Both the position numbers and the translations under genes were made by a program. The notes under the pieces are model-generated. The model had not been told where the DNA came from. It did not search any database and was given only the letters and a program-made list of their open reading frames with translations. Shown piece by piece: positions 26,116 through 34,914 of a stretch of DNA of 64,000 bases. Where the stretch lies: contig DASXFE010000096.1 in assembly GCA_036489765.1 (NCBI GenBank), forward strand, positions 62,001 to 126,000. Reading direction: 5' to 3'. The stretch's first letter is position 1. Each line of letters opens with the position of its first letter. Origin of the DNA: DATARH01 sp036489765. GTDB taxonomy: Bacteria; Pseudomonadota; Alphaproteobacteria; ATCC43930; CGMCC-115725.

Positions 26116-27855
26116 ATGGCGGTCGAGCGGATGCTGAGCGAGGATACTCCGGCGCGTGTGCTGGTCGCGCGGGTCTTGGCCGAGGCCGGAATCGAATATG
26201 TCTTTGGTATTTCCGGCGGGCATACGGGCCGGATCATCAGTGGACTTAGTCAAGTACAGAACCAGGTCCGCATGGTGACCGTCCGTGAGGAATCGTTGGG
26301 TTCGGTGATGGCCGAGGTTTACGGGCGGCTGACGCGGAAGCCCGGCGTCTTGATCGGCCAGGGGCCGTGGGTCCTCGGGAACGGGCTCCTCGGCACGCTC
26401 GAAGCGTATCTGTCGTCATCGCCGATGGTGCTCCTGACGGATTTTAGCGACGCGCCGCATTTCCACCTGCACGCACCCTATCAGCAGGCGACCGGCGACT
26501 ATGGAAGCTGGGACGCGCGCCAGGCCTTTGGCGGGATCACTAAGCAGGTCATGCAGGCGAACGAGCCGCTCGAGGCGGTGGTAGCGACGCAGCTCGCGAT
26601 CAAGCACGCCATGGCCGGGCAGCCGGGGCCGGTAGTGATCCTCTTCAGTCACGATTCGCTTGCCGGCGATGTGTCTCCGGATACCAATCCTGGGCTCTTC
26701 CACACGAAGTTCTACCTGCCAGCGCCGCCGCCACCTGCCGATTCCGGCGCGGTCAAGGCGGCAGCCGACGCGATCCTCAAGGCCCAGCGGCCGGTGATCG
26801 TTTCGGGCAATGGCGTTCGGATTTCGCAGGGCTACGACCAGCTCCAGCAGCTCGCCGAGGCGGCCGGGTTGCCGGTGGCGACGACGGCGGCCGGGAAGGG
26901 GACCTTTGCCGAGACGCATCCGCTGGCGCTCGGTGTCTTCGGGACCTTCGGCACGCCGGTTGCCAACGCGACGCTGGGCGAGGCCGATGTGGTACTCGTG
27001 GTCGGATCGAAGCTCAGCCCGAGCGACACGGCGTGGGCCAACCGCAAGCTGATCGATCCGGGTCGGCAGACGCTGATCCAGATCGATATCGAGCCGCGCC
27101 ATGCCTCATGGACCTACCCGGCCGAGCATGTGCTGCTCGGCGACGCAGCCGGGGTGATGGGGCAGCTCGTCGAGGCGGTCGGGGCGCGCGGGGCCGGGAA
27201 GGGCGAGGCGGCGCGGTCGCGGGTCGCGGCGCATCGCGAAACGCTGGGCTATTTCAACGCGCCGGAATACTCGCAGGCCGAGGCGCCGATCTATCCGCAG
27301 CGGGTCATCGGCGAGCTGATGCGCAACCTGCCCGAGGACTCGATCGTCACCTGCGACGCCGGCGAAAACCGCATCCTGATGACCCACTATTATCAGACCA
27401 AGAAGGCCGGCGGGTTCCTCCAGGCGGCGGGCACTGGGCCGATGGGGTTTGCGATCCCGGCGGCGCTCGGGGCAAAGCTCGTGCATCCCGACCGCGCGGT
27501 GGTCGCGGTGTGCGGCGACGGCGGGTTCGGCATGACGATGAACGGGCTGATGACCGGGATCGAGCACGACATCCCGATCGTCGTCGTCGTGCTCAACAAC
27601 AACGCGCTCGGCTGGGTCTACCACGGCTCGGGGCCGTTCGGCGCCGAGTTCCACGATTTCGACCACGGGGCGATCGCCCGCGCGATGGGCTGCAACGGGG
27701 TGCGGATCACCGATCCCGAGACGCTCGGTCCGGCGATCAAGGAAGCGATCGCGGCGAAGGTGCCGACCGTCATCGACGTGAAGACCTCGATGAAGGTCTC
27801 GTTCGCCGACATCACCTCGCCGCTCGCCAGCGAGGCGTCACCGAGGAAGCGGTAG
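26116..27855 (+). CDS. Thiamine-diphosphate-dependent enzyme (acetolactate synthase superfamily)
   Basis: The 579-residue protein has the three-domain ThDP enzyme layout. The N-terminal domain has YVFGISGGHTGRII and the activating Glu in VREESLGSVMAEVYG. The central domain contains RPVIVSGNGVRISQGYDQL. The C-terminal PP domain holds CGDGGFGMTMNGLMTGIEHD and VVVLNNNALGWVY, the Mg/diphosphate site. It is one of two ThDP enzymes in the window. No ilvN-like partner is present, so it may be a 2-keto acid decarboxylase or sulfoacetaldehyde/oxalyl-type enzyme. GGGAGGGCGCG precedes the ATG. Confidence 0.82.
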   Translation: MAVERMLSEDTPARVLVARVLAEAGIEYVFGISGGHTGRIISGLSQVQNQVRMVTVREESLGSVMAEVYGRLTRKPGVLIGQGPWVLGNGLLGTLEAYLSSSPMVLLTDFSDAPHFHLHAPYQQATGDYGSWDARQAFGGITKQVMQANEPLEAVVATQLAIKHAMAGQPGPVVILFSHDSLAGDVSPDTNPGLFHTKFYLPAPPPPADSGAVKAAADAILKAQRPVIVSGNGVRISQGYDQLQQLAEAAGLPVATTAAGKGTFAETHPLALGVFGTFGTPVANATLGEADVVLVVGSKLSPSDTAWANRKLIDPGRQTLIQIDIEPRHASWTYPAEHVLLGDAAGVMGQLVEAVGARGAGKGEAARSRVAAHRETLGYFNAPEYSQAEAPIYPQRVIGELMRNLPEDSIVTCDAGENRILMTHYYQTKKAGGFLQAAGTGPMGFAIPAALGAKLVHPDRAVVAVCGDGGFGMTMNGLMTGIEHDIPIVVVVLNNNALGWVYHGSGPFGAEFHDFDHGAIARAMGCNGVRITDPETLGPAIKEAIAAKVPTVIDVKTSMKVSFADITSPLASEASPRKR

Positions 27856-27860
27856 GGAAA

Positions 27861-27929
27861 GAAGGAGCGCGGGCCTCCCACCCGCCATCTTTTCGTGCGG
27901 GGGTACGGGCGGGACGCCCGCGCTCCTTC
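27861..27929. repeat. GGGCGGGACGCCCG palindrome, family B copy 2
   Basis: GAAGGAGCGCGGGCCTCCCA and CGGGACGCCCGCGCTCCTTC are inverted arms of a long hairpin immediately after the ThDP gene stop. Besides being a dispersed repeat, it could act as its terminator. Confidence 0.7.
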
Positions 27930-27956
27930 ATGGTCCGGCGACGGTGCGCATCGCGG

Positions 27957-27986
27957 CATGAACAGTAAGCATGGCTTATGATCTTC
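27957..27986 (+). promoter_or_regulatory. Putative operator upstream of the MFS gene (copy 1 of a pair)
   Basis: This 30-bp element contains the dyad GTAAG-CATGG-CTTAT followed by GATCTT. It shares 24 of 30 positions with the element at 29429-29458. Both lie 43-51 bp ahead of the start codon of the next gene. This fits a regulator that controls the MFS and the LLM monooxygenase together. Confidence 0.55.
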
Positions 27987-28029
27987 GCTCGGCATTAAAG
28001 TGATTCCGCCTGGATGACGGGAGGGAGTC

Positions 28030-29421
28030 ATGACGACGCAAGACGCCGCCGCTCTCGACGACAACGGTGCGATCGCATCGGCCGGGCCGCTCGAGGCCGT
28101 TCACCTTCGGTCGAAGAACTACCGTAACGCCGCCGATACGACCCGGATCACCTCGACCCATTGGCACATCGCCTGGGCGAACGGGCTCGGCTGGGGGTTC
28201 GACGGGATGGACGGGGCGATTCTCGCCCTGGTTGCGCCTCTGTTGATGAAGGAGTTCGCGATCGAGCTCCCCACGTATCGCAGCGGGGTGCAGATCGCGA
28301 GCCTGATCAGCATCGTCGGACTTTACCTGTGGCCATGGCTCGCCGACAGGTTCGGCCGGCGCAACATCCTGGCGCTCAACATCCTGGTGTTTTCGCTGGC
28401 GATGCCGCTGGTGGCGCTCTCGCCGGGATGGGGAAGCTTTGTCGCGTTCTACAGCGTCGTGCGGTTTGCGCTGAACGGGGAATGGGCGGTCGGGTCGATG
28501 CTGGTCGCGGAAACCTGGCCGGCGCGGCTGCGCGGGGTGGTGTTGAGCGTCGACCGCTCGGCGTGGAGCATCGGCGCCGCGCTTGCGGGCACGCTCGTGA
28601 CGTTTGTCGTGACGGTGTGGGGCTGGCGCGCGGCTTTTCTCGTTCCCTGCGGCGTCGCGATCATCGCGGTCTATGTGCGGCTATTGTGCCCCGAATCGCC
28701 GTATTGGGTGCGCACGCAGGACCGCAAGCACCGCATCAACGAGCGGCGGGCGGCCGGCTTCACGCTCGACGATAGCGACCGCGAGTGGATCGCCAAGACC
28801 GAGAAACCGGCCATCCGCCAGCTTTTCTATCCGGACATGGTGCGCAACACGGTGATGGCGACGCTGGTCGCGACGCTGGCGCTCGTCTCGTACAGCACGG
28901 TCGGGCTGTGGATGCCGCTGTTCCTGGCTCAGCAGCACGGCTGGTCGACGGCCGAGTACGGCAACTTTTACATCTGGTGGGCGCTGTTCGGGACGTGGGG
29001 GTTCTGGGTAGGCGGCTGGCTGATCGACCGCTTCGGCCGCCGCATCGGCTTTGCCATCCTGCTGATCGAGGCGGCTTCGGTGATGACGGTCTGGATCTTC
29101 GCCCAGAACAAGATCTGGCTGTGGGTGCTCGGCATGGCGTGGAACTGGGGCTTTGTCGGAGTGTGGGGGCCGGTGACGACCTATACGGCCGAGATGTACC
29201 CGACCCGCATCCGGGGCGTCGGCAACGGCTTTTCGTGGGCGGTGGCGTTCTTCTGCGGCGCGGTGCTGTGGCCGTTCGTCTCGGTGTGGCTGCGCCAGAC
29301 CACCGGCTCCTTTGTCGCGGCGTTTCTGCTGATCCCGGTGATCCTCCTGATCCTCGCCGCGATCATCTGGATCTACAGCCCCGAGCACGCTCGCAAGGAC
29401 CTCGACGCGATCAGCATCTAA
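28030..29421 (+). CDS. MFS transporter, sugar/aromatic-acid proton symporter type
   Basis: This 463-residue carrier has an N-terminal cytosolic tail of about 45 residues and then 12 TM segments. Characteristic features are GFDGMDGAILALVAPLLMKE in TM1, loop 2-3 WLADRFGRRNILALN, the TM4-5 region with NGEWAVGSMLVAETWPARLR, and the repeat loop WLIDRFGRRIG in the C-half. These are typical of aromatic acid and other organic acid importers (AAHS/MHS-like). GGGAGGGAGTC precedes the ATG. The upstream dyad element is shared with the next gene, so the two are probably co-regulated. Confidence 0.85.
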   Translation: MTTQDAAALDDNGAIASAGPLEAVHLRSKNYRNAADTTRITSTHWHIAWANGLGWGFDGMDGAILALVAPLLMKEFAIELPTYRSGVQIASLISIVGLYLWPWLADRFGRRNILALNILVFSLAMPLVALSPGWGSFVAFYSVVRFALNGEWAVGSMLVAETWPARLRGVVLSVDRSAWSIGAALAGTLVTFVVTVWGWRAAFLVPCGVAIIAVYVRLLCPESPYWVRTQDRKHRINERRAAGFTLDDSDREWIAKTEKPAIRQLFYPDMVRNTVMATLVATLALVSYSTVGLWMPLFLAQQHGWSTAEYGNFYIWWALFGTWGFWVGGWLIDRFGRRIGFAILLIEAASVMTVWIFAQNKIWLWVLGMAWNWGFVGVWGPVTTYTAEMYPTRIRGVGNGFSWAVAFFCGAVLWPFVSVWLRQTTGSFVAAFLLIPVILLILAAIIWIYSPEHARKDLDAISI

Positions 29422-29428
29422 GGGCCGC

Positions 29429-29458
29429 CATGAAAGGTAAGCATAACTTACGATCTTG
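29429..29458 (+). promoter_or_regulatory. Putative operator upstream of the LLM monooxygenase gene (copy 2 of a pair)
   Basis: The dyad GTAAG-CATAA-CTTAC is followed by GATCTT, matching the element at 27957-27986. It begins 8 bp after the MFS stop codon and ends 51 bp before the next ATG, a normal operator/promoter position. Confidence 0.55.
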
Positions 29459-29509
29459 ACGGCGCTTACCCGCCCGCTACTCTCCCCTGCAGCACCAAGG
29501 GAGCGCGCT

Positions 29510-30796
29510 ATGAAGCTGATGTGGTTCCATTTGATGCCGTATACCGAGCTGCCGGGCGATTTCCGGGAGAAGAACCCGTCGGTGTGGGTCGACATCCACT
29601 CGTCGCTGTTCGACCCGCGGCGCGCGCATCACATGTACAACGACTTCATGGACGAGCTCGAATACGCCGCCGAATGCGGCTTTGACGCGATCTGCGTCAA
29701 CGAGCACCACAGCAACGGCTATGGGCTGATGCCGTCGCCCAACCTGATCGCGTCGTCTCTGGCGCGGCGGACGACGGATACGGCGCTCTGTGTGCTCGGG
29801 AATTCGCTCGCGCTCTACAACCCGCCGACGCGAGTCGCCGAGGAGTTCGCGATGATCGACTGCATCTCGGGCGGACGCCTTATCGCCGGCTTCCCGGTCG
29901 GGTCGCCGATGGATACGTGCTTCGCCTACGGCCAGAACCCGTCGATGCTGCGCGAGCGGTATCTCGAGGCGCACGACCTCGTGGTCAAGGCGTGGACCGA
30001 GAGCGACACCTTCGCCTTCAACGGGCGCTACAACCAGCAGCGTTACGTCAACATCTGGCCGCGCCCGATCCAGCGGCCGCATCCGCCGATCTGGATCCCC
30101 GGCGGCGGTTCGGTCGAGACCTGGCAATGGTGCGCCGAGAAAGACTATGTCTACTGTTATTTGTCGTATTACGGGTACAAGGCCGGCAAATCGACGATGG
30201 ACGGGTTCTGGGCCGAGATGGCAAAGCTCGGCAAGGACAGGAACCCGTACCGCGCCGGCTTCCTGCAATTCGTCGGCGTCGCCGAGACGCGCGAGCAGGC
30301 GCTGGAGCTTTACGCCGAGCCGGCGGAGTATTTCTATGGCCGCTGCCTCCACATCGACCCGCGTTTCGCCGGCCCGCCGGGCTATGCGACCGAGGAGACG
30401 CAGCGGCGCGGCATCAAGGGCATGGTCTCGCAGGCGGCCGACAACAGCCGCGAGCATCAGCGCTACGAAACCAAGTTCGCGGCGCTCGCGCGTGAGATGG
30501 ATGCGATCGTCGACAAGGGCTATGTGATCATCGGCTCGCCCGACGAGGTCGTCGAGCAATTGGTCGAGGTCGCGACCGACCTCAATGTCGGCCACCTGAT
30601 GATGCTCTTGCAGTTCGGCAACATGAACAAGGAGCTGGCCAAGTACAACACGCGGATGTTCGCCGAAAAGGTGCTGCCGAAGCTGCGGCACGTGCATGCG
30701 GATTGGGAAGACCGCTGGTGGCCGGAACCCATGGAACAAAAGGAGCGGGCGGCGCCATCGTCCTTTGTTCCCCCGCATGTGGCGGCGGCGGAATGA
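29510..30796 (+). CDS. LLM-class flavin-dependent oxidoreductase
   Basis: The 428-residue luciferase-like TIM-barrel monooxygenase starts MKLMWFHLMPYTELPGDFRE. Family markers are GFDAICVNEHHSNGYGLMPS (substrate/flavin loop), NSLALYNPPTRVAEEFAMID, SGGRLIAGFPVGSPMDT and RPHPPIWIPGGGS. The C-terminal region contains IGSPDEVVEQLVEVATDLNV. It uses FMNH2 from a separate reductase to oxygenate a small organic molecule; the substrate is unknown. GGGAGCGCG precedes the ATG. Its operator-like element is shared with the upstream MFS gene, which suggests uptake and oxidation of one compound. Confidence 0.88.
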   Translation: MKLMWFHLMPYTELPGDFREKNPSVWVDIHSSLFDPRRAHHMYNDFMDELEYAAECGFDAICVNEHHSNGYGLMPSPNLIASSLARRTTDTALCVLGNSLALYNPPTRVAEEFAMIDCISGGRLIAGFPVGSPMDTCFAYGQNPSMLRERYLEAHDLVVKAWTESDTFAFNGRYNQQRYVNIWPRPIQRPHPPIWIPGGGSVETWQWCAEKDYVYCYLSYYGYKAGKSTMDGFWAEMAKLGKDRNPYRAGFLQFVGVAETREQALELYAEPAEYFYGRCLHIDPRFAGPPGYATEETQRRGIKGMVSQAADNSREHQRYETKFAALAREMDAIVDKGYVIIGSPDEVVEQLVEVATDLNVGHLMMLLQFGNMNKELAKYNTRMFAEKVLPKLRHVHADWEDRWWPEPMEQKERAAPSSFVPPHVAAAE

Positions 30797-30818
30797 TGAA
30801 GAAGCCGTCGATCAAGAT

Positions 30819-30955
30819 AAGCTCCCTCTCCGCCCATTGGGGGGAGAGGGCTGGGGTGAGGTGGGCGTGTTCAGTGCCTGCCCACCTCACCCTCCCACCG
30901 CTGCGCGGCGGGCCCCTCCCTCTCCCCTCAGTGGGCGGAGAGGGGAAGTTGGAGG
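30819..30955. repeat. CCCTCTCC / GGTGAGGTGGGC nested palindrome (family C)
   Basis: The outer arms CCCTCTCCGCCCA and TGGGCGGAGAGGG enclose inner arms GGGTGAGGTGGGC and GCCCACCTCACCC. A half copy lies at 20604 and a related element at 61003. It fills most of the gap before the alpha/beta hydrolase gene. Confidence 0.65.
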
Positions 30956-30964
30956 CGTCGCGGC

Positions 30965-31747
30965 ATGGCTGAGCCAAAGGCATCGACGATCGAGGTCAAC
31001 GGCTTCTCCTGCCGCGTGTGGACCGCCGGGAGCGGGCCTAAGCTCGGGTTTTTCGCCGGGTTTGGCGGGTTGCCGAAATGGGTCCCGTTTCTCGACAAGC
31101 TCGCCGAGACGCGCACCGTGGTGGTGCCGTCGCTGCCGGGGTTTCCGGGCGGGGAGCGCGGGCACACGGTGCTCGACAGCCATCTCGACTGGTGCCTCGC
31201 GGTGCGCGAGATCGTGCAGAAGGCGGGGCTGGACGGCGAGGATCTGGCGGGGAGCTCGGTCGGGGCGGCGCTCGCGGCCGAGGTCGCGGCGATCTGGCCG
31301 CAATCGGTGAAGCGGCTCGCCCTCATCGCGCCGTTCGGCCTCTACGCCGACGAGGACCCGCCGACCGACCCCTGGGCCCAGCGCCCGCCCGACGTGCCGA
31401 ACCTGTTCTGCGCCGACCCGAAGATGTGGGAGATGCTCAAGGCTCCGCCCGAAGGCCACAACGACCCGGAATGGCCGATCGAGCAGGTCCGCGCGAGCGA
31501 GGCCGCCGCCCGCATCTTCTGGCCCCTCGGCAACACCCGCCTCGAAAAGCGCCTGCCGCTGATCACCGCGGATACGCTGCTGGTGTGGGGCAGCGACGAC
31601 CGCATCATGCCGCAAAGCTACGCGGCCCGGTTCGCCAAGGGGATCAAGGGCAAGAGCGACGTCAAGGTGATCGCCGGCGCCGGGCATCTGGCCGAGCTCG
31701 ACAAGCCGGAAGAGACCGCGGCGGCGATCCTGGGGTGGATGACCTAG
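30965..31747 (+). CDS. Alpha/beta hydrolase
   Basis: The 260-residue alpha/beta-hydrolase fold enzyme has the nucleophile elbow GSSVG with Ser at residue 98. The acid is an Asp in LLVWGSDDRIMP and the catalytic His lies in IAGAGHLAELDKPEE. The oxyanion region GFFAGFGGLPKW follows beta-3. It is cytosolic with no signal peptide; ester or C-C bond hydrolysis is typical of the fold. It follows the LLM monooxygenase gene after a repeat and may belong to the same pathway. The ribosome site is weak. Confidence 0.85.
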   Translation: MAEPKASTIEVNGFSCRVWTAGSGPKLGFFAGFGGLPKWVPFLDKLAETRTVVVPSLPGFPGGERGHTVLDSHLDWCLAVREIVQKAGLDGEDLAGSSVGAALAAEVAAIWPQSVKRLALIAPFGLYADEDPPTDPWAQRPPDVPNLFCADPKMWEMLKAPPEGHNDPEWPIEQVRASEAAARIFWPLGNTRLEKRLPLITADTLLVWGSDDRIMPQSYAARFAKGIKGKSDVKVIAGAGHLAELDKPEETAAAILGWMT

Positions 31748-31782
31748 TTACGTCGGAGCAGACGCGGCGTACGAGGAGACGG

Positions 31783-32349
31783 TCAATGGCAGGTGTGAAC
31801 ACTGTTAAATGAGTCCTGAGTGCAAGGAAATTCGGGAGGTTGGGGTAAATCAACTCTCCAGGTTTTGGAAAAAGACTGCTTTACGCAGTGTGCAAGCAAT
31901 AACGAGGCAGCTTGTAGGCAATGCTGTTCCGCCTTTCGGTTGAGCAGTTTTCCAAATTCGACCATTGCTGAATCGACGTCTGTATCCTCGACAGTTGCCA
32001 GAGAACCCCAATATAGTGTCCAGAACTTTTCGACATCTACTTGAGATGGTGTTATGTTGGAGGCTATTTTAGCCACTGTATCGGTCGCCGACATGTACAA
32101 TTTGCTTTGATTCTCGTAAAATATTTTCTTTATTTCTCTATCTCGGACATCTAAATCCCGCTCATGCTGATAATGATAATTTATTAGGGTTCCCATAACT
32201 GTAATCAACGCGACAGCAATGCCGAAGATGGTCGAGAACGAGCTGAATCGCTCTAGCCCATGCAGTTTCTCGATTTCGGTTTCAGTCGAAACCTCTTCGC
32301 CATCATCCCCAATCGTATTAATTGTGGTCCGAGTGGTCTCTTTTGTCAT
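31783..32349 (-). CDS. Single-pass membrane protein of unknown function on an AT-rich island
   Basis: The 188-residue protein has an acidic/Thr-rich N-terminus (MTKETTRTTINTIGDDGEEV), one transmembrane helix at about residues 37-57 (FSSFSTIFGIAVALITVMGT), then a charged helical stretch (HERDLDVRDREIKKIFYENQ) likely to form a coiled coil. The C-terminal domain has four Cys. I recognise no family. Base composition is far more AT-rich than any neighbour and codon use includes many AT-ending codons, so recent acquisition is likely. The topology resembles small membrane sensors, but no function is assigned. Confidence 0.7.
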   Translation of the reverse strand: MTKETTRTTINTIGDDGEEVSTETEIEKLHGLERFSSFSTIFGIAVALITVMGTLINYHYQHERDLDVRDREIKKIFYENQSKLYMSATDTVAKIASNITPSQVDVEKFWTLYWGSLATVEDTDVDSAMVEFGKLLNRKAEQHCLQAASLLLAHCVKQSFSKTWRVDLPQPPEFPCTQDSFNSVHTCH

Positions 32350-32502
32350 ATTGATGCCGTGAGAAAAATACTCGCTATACGAGTATAATACGTTAACCAG
32401 AGGATTGGGGCAAGGCTGATTCCCGTCGGTTCGGCGCCCTTACGTGCGACGGAGCGAAAAAAATGGTTGAGAGGTGCGAAGTTCAGGGAGGAAGGTCCAG
32501 CG

Positions 32503-33273
32503 ATGAGCAAGCTCGCGGACTATCAGAACAAGTACCAGACGATCCGGTTCGAGCGGCGGGGCGGCATCTTGCAGATGACGCTGCATACCGATGGCGGGTC
32601 GCTCAAATGGGGGTTTCTGCCGCATGGGGAGCTGCCCGACGCGTTTTATGACGTCGGGGCGGATCGGGAGAACAAGGTCGTCATCCTGACCGGGACCGGC
32701 GACGAGTTTTCCGGGCCGCGGGCCAACCCGGGCACCTCGTCGTTTCCGACGCGGCCCAGCATCGACCGGATCGACCGGATCCATTGGGAGGGGCGGCATC
32801 TGTTGATGAAGCTCCTCGAGATCGAGGTGCCGGTGATCAGCGCGATCAACGGGCCGGCGTGGCGGCATTCGGAGATCCCGCTGCTCTGCGATATCGTGCT
32901 CGCGGCCGATACGGCGATGTTCCAGGATTCGGCGCATTTCCCGTCCGATGTCGTGCCCGGCGACGGGATGCACATCGTCTACCCGCTGCTGCTCGGCATG
33001 AACCGGGGGCGGTACTTCCTGCTGACGGGGCAGGTGCTCGATGCGGCGAAGGCGCTGGAGCTGGGCCTCGTCGCCGAGGTGCTGGCGCCGGACAAGCTCC
33101 TCGCGCGGGCGTGGGAACTGGCCGAGGATCTGGCGCGGCGGCCGACGCTGCTGCTGCGCTACACGCGGCTCTTGCTGACCGAGGCGCTCAGGCGGCACAT
33201 GCACGACCTCTTGGGCTATGGGCTCGGAATGGAGCTGCTGGCGCTCGGCGAAAAGCCGGAGGGGCCGGCGTAG
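32503..33273 (+). CDS. Enoyl-CoA hydratase/isomerase (crotonase) family protein
   Basis: This 256-residue crotonase-fold protein begins MSKLADYQNKYQTIRFERRG. VVILTGTGDEFSGPRANPGT gives the first oxyanion-hole region, and SAINGPAWRHSEIPLLCDIV gives the second, with GPA in place of the common GxAxGGG. The usual catalytic Glu pair is not obvious, so it may be an isomerase, hydrolase or decarboxylase-like member rather than a hydratase. GGAGGAAGG precedes the ATG. Its stop lies 3 nt before the sulfatase-like gene. Confidence 0.82.
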   Translation: MSKLADYQNKYQTIRFERRGGILQMTLHTDGGSLKWGFLPHGELPDAFYDVGADRENKVVILTGTGDEFSGPRANPGTSSFPTRPSIDRIDRIHWEGRHLLMKLLEIEVPVISAINGPAWRHSEIPLLCDIVLAADTAMFQDSAHFPSDVVPGDGMHIVYPLLLGMNRGRYFLLTGQVLDAAKALELGLVAEVLAPDKLLARAWELAEDLARRPTLLLRYTRLLLTEALRRHMHDLLGYGLGMELLALGEKPEGPA

Positions 33274-33276
33274 GAG

Positions 33277-34896
33277 ATGGCCGGCAAGAACATTCTCTTC
33301 ATCATGTGCGACCAGCTGAGGTTCGATTACCTCGGCTGCTACGGGCACCCGCATCTGAAGACGCCAAACATCGACGCGCTGGCGGCGCGCGGAGTGCGGT
33401 TCGACCGGGCCTATGTGCAGTCGCCGATCTGCGGGCCGTCGCGGATGAGCTTTTACACCGGGCGCTACATGCGCTCGCACGGAGCCAACTGGAACGGGTT
33501 TCCGCTGCGTGTCGACGAGCCGACGTTGGGCGACCATCTCGCCGAGTTGGGCGTGCGCAGCGTTCTCGTCGGCAAGACGCACATGGCGGCCGACCGCGAG
33601 GGGATGGCGCGGCTCGGGATCGATCCGAATTCGTCGCTCGGGGTGAGCCTCGCCGAATGCGGGTTCGAGCCTTACGAACGCGACGACGGGCTGCATCCGC
33701 TCGGGCGCGGGGCGCGGCCGGCTTATGACGATTACCTGCGGGCGCAGGGGTTCGAGGGCGAGAACCCGTGGGAGGAATGGGCGAATTCGGGCGAGGCCCC
33801 CGGCGGCATTTCAAACGGGTGGCTGCTGGCGCACAGCGACGAGGCCGCACGGGTGCCCGAGGAGCATTCGGAAACGCCGTACACGACGCGGCGGGCGATG
33901 CAGTTTATCGACGAGGCGCTCGCCGACGGGCGCAACTGGTGTCTGCATCTCTCGTACATCAAGCCGCATTGGCCCTATATCGCGCCGGCGCCGTACCACG
34001 ATATGTATGGGCGGCAGGACATCGTGCCGCCGGTGCGTGTTGCGGCGGAGCGCGAGGGCGCGCACCCGGTCTATGACGCGATGATGCGGCTGCGCGTGTC
34101 GCAGAATTTCTCGCGCGACGAGGTGCGCGAGCGGGTGATCCCAGCCTATATGGGCCTGATCAAGCAGATCGACGATCAGCTCGGCGTCCTGTTCAGGTTC
34201 CTCGACGAACGCGGGCTGACCGAGAACACGCTGGTCGTCTTCACGAGCGACCACGGCGACTATCTCGGCGACCACTGGCTCGGCGAGAAGGATTTCTTCC
34301 ACGACTGCACGGTCAAGGTGCCGCTGATCGTCGCCGACCCGAGCCCCGAGGCCGATGCGACGCGCGGGACCGCGTCGGCCGCCCTCGTCGAGGCGATCGA
34401 CCTGGTTCCGAGCTTTGTCGAGTATTGCGGCGGGGCGCCGAAGCCGCATGTCGTCGAGGGGCGATCGCTGCTGCCGCTGCTGCGCGGCACGGCGCCGGCG
34501 GATTGGCGGCGCGCGGTTTTCTCCGAATACGACTATGCGATGCTCGAAGCGCGGCTCACCCTCAACCAGCCGATCCGCGACTGCCGGCTCTTCATGGTGT
34601 TCGACGGGCGGTGGAAACTGATCCACCCGACCGGCCTTCGGCCGATGCTGTTCGATCTCGCGAGCGACCCCGGCGAACTGCACGACCTCGGTGCCGACCC
34701 GGCGTTTGCGGCGGAGCGGGCCCGGCTGCGCGACGAGCTCCTCGACTGGGCGCTGCGCGACCACAACCGCGTCACGACCGCGGATGCGCGGATCGAGGGC
34801 TATGCCAAGGGCCAGCAGCTCCGCTCGGGGATCCTGATCGGATATTGGGATGAGGCCGAGCTCGCCGAGGCGCGTGCCCGGCTCGAACCCTCTTAA
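33277..34896 (+). CDS. Sulfatase-like / phosphonate monoester hydrolase-like enzyme
   Basis: The 539-residue protein belongs to the alkaline phosphatase superfamily. The N-terminal metal ligands are in LFIMCDQLRFDYLGCYG. The active-site motif is CGPSR with Cys52, the residue that becomes formylglycine in sulfatases (C-x-P-S-R). FTSDHGDYLGDHWLGEKDFF supplies further metal ligands. Its length and YIKPHWPYIAPAPYHDMY resemble phosphonate monoester hydrolases, which also carry formylglycine and are promiscuous for sulfate and phosphate esters. There is no signal peptide, so it is likely cytosolic. It follows the crotonase gene by 3 nt. Confidence 0.85.
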   Translation: MAGKNILFIMCDQLRFDYLGCYGHPHLKTPNIDALAARGVRFDRAYVQSPICGPSRMSFYTGRYMRSHGANWNGFPLRVDEPTLGDHLAELGVRSVLVGKTHMAADREGMARLGIDPNSSLGVSLAECGFEPYERDDGLHPLGRGARPAYDDYLRAQGFEGENPWEEWANSGEAPGGISNGWLLAHSDEAARVPEEHSETPYTTRRAMQFIDEALADGRNWCLHLSYIKPHWPYIAPAPYHDMYGRQDIVPPVRVAAEREGAHPVYDAMMRLRVSQNFSRDEVRERVIPAYMGLIKQIDDQLGVLFRFLDERGLTENTLVVFTSDHGDYLGDHWLGEKDFFHDCTVKVPLIVADPSPEADATRGTASAALVEAIDLVPSFVEYCGGAPKPHVVEGRSLLPLLRGTAPADWRRAVFSEYDYAMLEARLTLNQPIRDCRLFMVFDGRWKLIHPTGLRPMLFDLASDPGELHDLGADPAFAAERARLRDELLDWALRDHNRVTTADARIEGYAKGQQLRSGILIGYWDEAELAEARARLEPS

Positions 34897-34914
34897 TTCC
34901 CCGGAGACAAGCAC

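Noticed and set aside
30819..30955. A possible riboswitch ahead of the alpha/beta hydrolase
   Set aside because: The structure is explained by a dispersed CCCTCTCC-type palindrome also found at 20604 and, in related form, at 61003.
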